Source of the DNA: Apostichopus japonicus
Taxonomy: Eukaryota; Echinodermata; Holothuroidea; Aspidochirotida; Stichopodidae
Assembly: GCF_037975245.1 (NCBI RefSeq)
Contig: NC_092579.1
Span: 16,764,178 to 16,828,177 of the forward strand
Direction of reading: 5' to 3'
DNA length: 64,000 bases
Shown: one piece after another, positions 58,287 to 64,000 of the stretch
How positions within the stretch are numbered: the first letter of the stretch is position 1
Layout of the letters: each line of letters starts with the position of its first letter
The notes under the pieces: generated by a model
The model's input: only the letters and a program-made list of their open reading frames with translations
What the model was told of the DNA's origin: nothing
Databases searched by the model: none
Made by a program: the position numbers and the translations under genes

Positions 58287-61200
58287 TTTTGATCCTTGCA
58301 TCTTTCCTCTCGGTTATTGATCCCGAGATATTCTCCTTGGTACGGTCGTTTAATAACAGTTTGATTTTGTGCAGAGAGTAGTGTTGTTATTTCTTGCGTG
58401 AATGGGAAGTGTAATAAGGAGTGTGTTTCAATGTCGTGCCTGTCATGGAGCAGCTCTGCAGCATTTGATCTGTGGTGAAATTGAAGGAGTTTATTGTTAT
58501 AACAGTTTAGTGATGTAAAAGCAAAATGAAAAACAATGACACACATACAAAGCAGAAGCAAGATTTGAAATAAATATGTCTGCAAGAGATATATGCACTT
58601 TTAAAATATAATGAGGAGCTGAATCCTGGTTTGTCTTCTGTGGAAATTAGTTTTTCACTCAATGAATTAAAAGTAATACTTGTGTTGGATATTAAGACGT
58701 GTTTTCTAGTGACTTTTAGCGCCCTGCCGTAATAATATCGTCTGAAGAGACATAAAGCAAAAATATTCTGATTGTTGTAAATATTCCACAAATGTTTAAG
58801 GATCGACAGATCATCTCAGGTTTAAAGGTTAGCCTTTGTTTTTCTTTGTCGTCACAAAAATTCTGAATCGTGGTCCACTAGCATGAAGCGAAATGGTTAA
58901 GAGATTTTGTTGCTGTTTGGAAGAAGAGAGAGTTTTGAATGAGCTGTAGAAAGAAAGAATGATTCTCTAAGTGTCTAAATGTCTTCTTAAAGACCGTAAA
59001 TCTTGAACAAAAAAAGACAAGAAATAGAAAGGAAGCTAATACCTCATTTTCTGTAAGTAAAATTCCCTGGAGTTATATCCACAGGCAAGCCAATCCTCAC
59101 AAATGAATTCATGTTCAAAGTTGTAATATTGTGCTCTATTTTTTCATACGTTCTGTACAGAATAGTTTGCTGTGATTTGGTCGATTTTTTGAAGCAACTT
59201 TATACGACTCGGTGTGGAATTGGAAGCAGTCCGTTGAGAGACTTGGTTATCATTATTTAGAGATTGATGATTTTGTTTTTTTTAAGAGGAAATTCATATG
59301 ATGAGGATAGAGGAGAAAGTTGGTGAATTGATTTATTGGTTTCGAATTATTAATATTTAAAAAGAAGGGGAAGAAGCGAGTGTAAATAGGTTGATATTTC
59401 AGCATCTGTTTAAAAATAGAATAAAAACAAGGCCTGTCGTAAAAGTAGATTGATAGTCTGCTAGAATAATAGTCCTTTTTATACAAAGTTATTGGATGTG
59501 AAGAAAAATAAGCTTCTGTTTGTGTGTTTGAAACACAACGATCTTTCTTGTCTTTTCTGTTGTGGTTGCTGTATCTGTAACTAATACAAAGTGGCTAATC
59601 GAAATTTTAAAATATATCAAAAAAATTATTTGTATTGTTGTTGTTTTCAGTAACCACAAATTGAGTTGTGAAACAATTTGATAAAAGAGACATTTTGGTG
59701 TGAAATTTGTTATGGTCTAATAAAAAGCTAAATCAAGTTTAAAAAAAAAGATGTCTTTTGAGCTAGTAGAATTGTACTGAATTTTCACTGCTTATGGTAA
59801 ACTGTATTTGTAGCAACAAATTGAGGAGGGAAAAAAAATAGATATTCATAAATCATACTGTTTGACAGTTATGGTCAATGTAAATTAATTAAAACTAGCG
59901 TTACTTTGTTATTCTGTTTTGGAAAGGGGTTATTATTTACTTTAATCAATGTATGGAAATTGCTGACTATAAAAAAAAGTATATTTCATGAAAATATTAA
60001 AAAAATATAAAAAAAGTTGAAAATAACACAAAAACCCACAAAAAATAATGAAATATTTGAAAAGAACAAAAAAATGAAAAAAATTAGTATGAAAATGGAA
60101 GGACTCTAAAAAAAAGTGTTGGAAAGTTTAGGAGATGGAACCAAGAGGTGGGTAAAAGGTTCACCCTCCATAGTTATGTGGAAGTTAACTTTCCTTAAAC
60201 ATTGGGTGTGTTTCACCTGTGACTTAAAAAGAAAATACCTTCATTCAATGTTATTGTTATATTCATCACAGTCTCTGCTTGCTCTGCCAAAAATGTAAAA
60301 AAAAAATTAAATAAATAAAAAAATATAAAAAAAAGTTAAAGACTATATTTATCTTTATTTTGAAAAAAAACTATTGGAAAAGACAAGTAAATAGATCAAA
60401 TGAATTTGTTGAGGCTTCTAGTTAGCTGCCTCTTCATCCCCTCTTGACCGGGGGTATTGTTCCTTAGTTACAGTGACATCAAATACAACATGATACCAAA
60501 AAGATTCAATGGAAATACACCAAAAAGAGGATTGAAGTTTTGGTTGTCAGATACTGAGAAGTGATCAGTGTTTCATCAATTGGTTCTGAGTTTAAAAAAA
60601 AAACAGAAAAATTGCTCTAAAACTTGAGAATTTTTATGCAGCATTGTAATTTTGTTATTTGACGGTTGATGGACTCTTGAAGTTAACTTTTTAAAACGTT
60701 GCATATCTGGAGCTTCTGCGTTCTTACATTTTAAGACAACGAAACAAATTTGCTTTTGTCAAGTCTTGCAGTGATAAGATCATTTCTTAAACTTGATGTG
60801 AATGGGTTTTTTTTTTTTTTCTCTTTTCCTTTTTTAAACCAATTGTTAAGAAAAAAGTTGTGTAGTTTGTGAGTTTAGACCAAAAACTTGTCCTGTGAAA
60901 CTTGAAAACAAATATACAAAACTTCAAGAGATCAATGTGACAATAGAGAAAAACAAGGAATGAAGAAGTTTCTTGCTGTTGGTTCATAAATAGAATTAGG
61001 CATGACTTAAAACACACACACACCCACATGCATGCAAGCAAGCATTCACGCATACAATCGCATACCTGAAAAATGACATGCAGGTTAAATATTTGTCAAG
61101 AATGTTGAATTGAAGAGTTACATTGTGTCTATTTTGGCTTATTAATTGACTTCTTGTGAAATCTTATGAAAGCAGCAAAGAGAAGAGCAAAAAAAATTAC

Positions 61201-61505
61201 GTTTGCACAATTTATGCACCTTCCCACCTAGCTCAATTCTAAAATGAAAGGGTTATATTTTGCCTGTGTTTGGCTGTGTGTGTGTTTTTGAGAAGTATCT
61301 TTTTTTTACTGCTTGTGGTTTTGGAGATATTCGTTGTTGTATTTTTTACAATTTTAGTTTTCTGTTGGAATATAATAGTAGATACAGGCATATGAAGTCT
61401 ACTTAGGTGAGAAAGAAATAGTCTCGACATTATTTGACCTGTGTACAGCTTTTTCCATTGGGATAGCTGTCTGAGTTCTTCTGTGTAAAATATGAAACCA
61501 ATAAA
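58287..61505 (+). other. HELZ: HELZ 3'UTR candidate region
   Basis: AT-rich, A-run-rich DNA after the stop. Candidate polyadenylation hexamers AATAAA occur at 59420-59425, 59719-59724 and 61500-61505. Vertebrate HELZ has a long 3'UTR, so a transcript reaching any of these is plausible. The true cleavage site cannot be chosen from sequence alone. Confidence 0.45.
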
Positions 61506-64000
61506 GTTGGGTAGGTGGGGGTTGGGGAATGGAGTTAGTAGTAGTAGTTGCAGTTGTCTAAATTGAAATTAAATTAAATCTATTAAGTTTAGATATTTGT
61601 GAAGGTGAAGGGGATATGAAGCCTTAAAATTGAGTAAAGTGTTACCTATTTGAAGAAAAGCAAACGTTAACAAAATTGTAGGCAAAGAAATGATACCTAC
61701 GTTCCATCCAGTTTTCAATCAATACTTTTCTTTTCATAACTGGAATATGATTTTCTCTGTATGATACAATCGAATCGATCAATATTTCAACAGTGACAAG
61801 GTCATCGCAATTATCTGAACAGAAAAGAAACATAGGGTCCATAAAGATCCTTCTGCACCACTAAAAAAACATAAACTGAAATAAATGAAGGAAACATTGA
61901 AAAATAATATATATTTAATTTTTTTTTAATATAACTCAGGAAATTCTTGCTGGATTTAATATCACAGTAGCTTTTGATACAGACTCCTTTACTGTAAGTT
62001 TTGTAACAAACTACAAAGTGACTTTTTCAACCATTTCAATTGGCTGCAGTACCACTAAGGTTTTGGTTTTCAAACCCAAAGAGAGAAGTCTTTTTTTTTT
62101 AGGGTATAGCGTAACAATTTTGGGTCCGGTTTTGTCGGCCGGGTTCAGATAAGAAGAAGGTATCCAAACAGTTAGAAACAAAAAACTATCAGGTTTTGGT
62201 GATCTGTTACCTTATTCTCTATTTCTTATTATTATATGTGTAAATAGTCTGGGTTTTGTGATAATATTTTGGTTACTAATTTATGTTTGTTTGAATGCTT
62301 CATCGCTGTGACAACCATTCGTTGGCCCACGGTTATTATGGGCCAGAAGTGTTATATTGTTTCATATTTTCTAGTGGCTCACTTTGACATCAAAGCCACA
62401 ATGGTGATGGTTTACCTTGTTCTGTTTAAGTGTATAATGCCTCACTGTTGTCTTAATTCAATTCTTTGAGGTTTCGAAATGGAGGGGGGCACTATGCTCC
62501 TATGTGCTGGTACATATTAATATTGTGGTTGTAATGTAAGTCTATCATGGGTGTATACTAGGGTCTCATTAAATTTATAACAGGTCACTCTTTGTCCAAA
62601 GTCAAGTACAGTATGCTGGTTGCTGTTGTCAGGCCTGGTGGTGAGAGGGGGACAAGGTGGTGAAAGGGGGGGGGGACCAGGCGGTGAGAGGGCAACCAGT
62701 TGGTATGAGCTCCTGGGTCAAGGAAAATATGGATTTTGGGGTTGGGAAAATATTTGATAAATAATTTGTGTATTTCTCATTTTCATAATATACTAGTAAG
62801 GAAAGAATAAAGAGTGCCAATATGGGGGTGGGGGGGGGGAGGGAAGAACGGGTGTTGACCTGATCATCCCAGGAGCCTGACCCAGCTGTTCACCCCTGTG
62901 ACTGTGGTATCAATTTTAGTTTATGATGGGTTACTGTGGTCCTCATGTAAATAATACTCTGTAATAAAGACACAGTGGGCTTCGTAGTAGGACCGTGTTG
63001 GACCCTAACGTAAGTTTGTTACTAAGTCACTGTGGTCTCAAGTCACAAGTAATTTGAGAACCCATTTCTTATAGTCATAATGTAACGATATATCACCTTA
63101 GGGTTACATATAAGTTCATAATGGTCATTGCACATTTTGACTATTGATGAACTCTGTTACTGGATACAGTGATTGTCCATCACAGTCTGTTAACGAGCAT
63201 TCAGTCTTAGTCATGTGTCAATGGTTGGTTATTGCATTGTTCTATTTTACTGATTTGTTCTAGGTCACTGATAATGCAAATGGGTCACGTTATCTTGGAC
63301 GGGCGGGTCACCATTTTTGACCGGGGGTGTCTACGTTCACTACAGAGGTCATCTTGTTATTGTGATTGTGCCTGTCAGTGTAAGAGACAATATGTTTAAT
63401 AAAATAACTGTGGTTTTCACGTTTTGTGATTGGACAATTTGGCCTTTACCCATTTGGATTGATATGCATTGGCTCACTTTTGGGTTTCGTCCAATTTTTA
63501 CCCTGTTCGACGCTATGCATGGATGTTATAGATTATGTACCTTGTGTCCCCTATGTATCAGTGAGCAACAAGACCGCCCTCAACATGTTGTACAAAGCAT
63601 CTTGTCACTTGGCCTATTATTATTATTGTATGCAATGGACAAGTGATTTTTATGTTTGCCTTAACCCTGAAAATATAATTGATTTTGTCTCCTCTATTGG
63701 TGGTAGATGCCATAAATATTAATATTTGTACTTAACTGTTTGGCAAGAATACACAACCTGTAGTAAATAGCCTCTCAGGGGTCAGAAAAATTGTCCATAT
63801 TAAGTATAAATCATATTATAAAAATGTAATTCTGGAAATTCAGGTTGGTTAAGAAATGATAGTTTGCTTGTTGAGGGAGGAAAAAAAAGGCATTAAGTTT
63901 GTAACATTCAACGTCCAGGGACCATTATCCACGATTTGGTATCAAAGATTTTACCTTTTTTTTTACTATAATTTGAAACATCATTTGCCTAGTTTATATT
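61506..64000. other. Downstream stretch, no gene recognised
   Basis: Further AATAAA words occur at 62963-62968 and 63398-63403, and a G-rich simple stretch lies around 62630-62700. Short open frames (for example 63317-63646) lack domains. I see no RNA gene. Confidence 0.4.

Noticed and set aside
1-64000. CRISPR arrays, operons, rRNA or tRNA genes, phage-like systems
   Set aside because: No regularly spaced repeats with unique spacers, no clustered intronless gene runs and no rRNA/tRNA consensus were recognised; all gene evidence is eukaryotic.

Overview
This is a eukaryotic nuclear window: spliced genes with GT-AG introns up to about 8 kb, AT-rich intergenic DNA, microsatellites and several cut-and-paste transposon relics. 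The gene content (an EamA-type SLC35G transporter, a metazoan serine beta-lactamase-like hydrolase and a full-length HELZ helicase) points to an animal. The long introns and hAT/MITE-type repeats fit a marine invertebrate deuterostome such as an echinoderm, but the species cannot be fixed from sequence alone.

Layout. 1-2.4 kb is intergenic, with a 906-bp hAT-like element that has a perfect 8-bp target duplication and a 53-bp palindromic mini-insertion. 2.46-3.40 kb holds a single-exon SLC35G-like transporter on the minus strand. 3.4-8.6 kb is intergenic, with (TA)n/(CA)n microsatellite DNA and a 205-bp tandem duplication. 8.65-14.87 kb is a seven-exon plus-strand gene for a 440-residue beta-lactamase-related serine hydrolase; its introns contain an 86-bp near-perfect hairpin, GAC/AAC triplet DNA, an array of palindromic motifs and a fold-back element. 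14.9-16.6 kb holds no convincing gene. 16.65-58.29 kb is one HELZ gene on the plus strand (putative non-coding first exon plus 17 coding exons, 1809 residues). 58.3-64 kb is its 3'UTR or downstream DNA.

The HELZ reading frame was assembled exon by exon and every junction keeps phase. The protein has an N-terminal TPR-like region, a matrin/U1-type C2H2 finger directly followed by a CCCH finger, a UPF1-like SF1 helicase core (Walker [13 protein letters not shown] box, NTAITRAQ motif VI), a PAM2 motif for poly(A)-binding protein, and a long disordered tail ending in a short conserved block. The three genes show no obvious functional link; their adjacency looks incidental.

No CRISPR, operon, rRNA or tRNA was recognised, and I found no evidence of a wholly new gene system. 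The most unusual observations are two palindromic micro-insertions (CAGGGAG...CTCCCTG) with 7-bp direct repeats, a 435-bp intronic insertion with 14-16-bp direct repeats, a duplicated exon end with a second donor in HELZ intron 8, and the C2H2-CCCH pair with compressed CCCH spacing.
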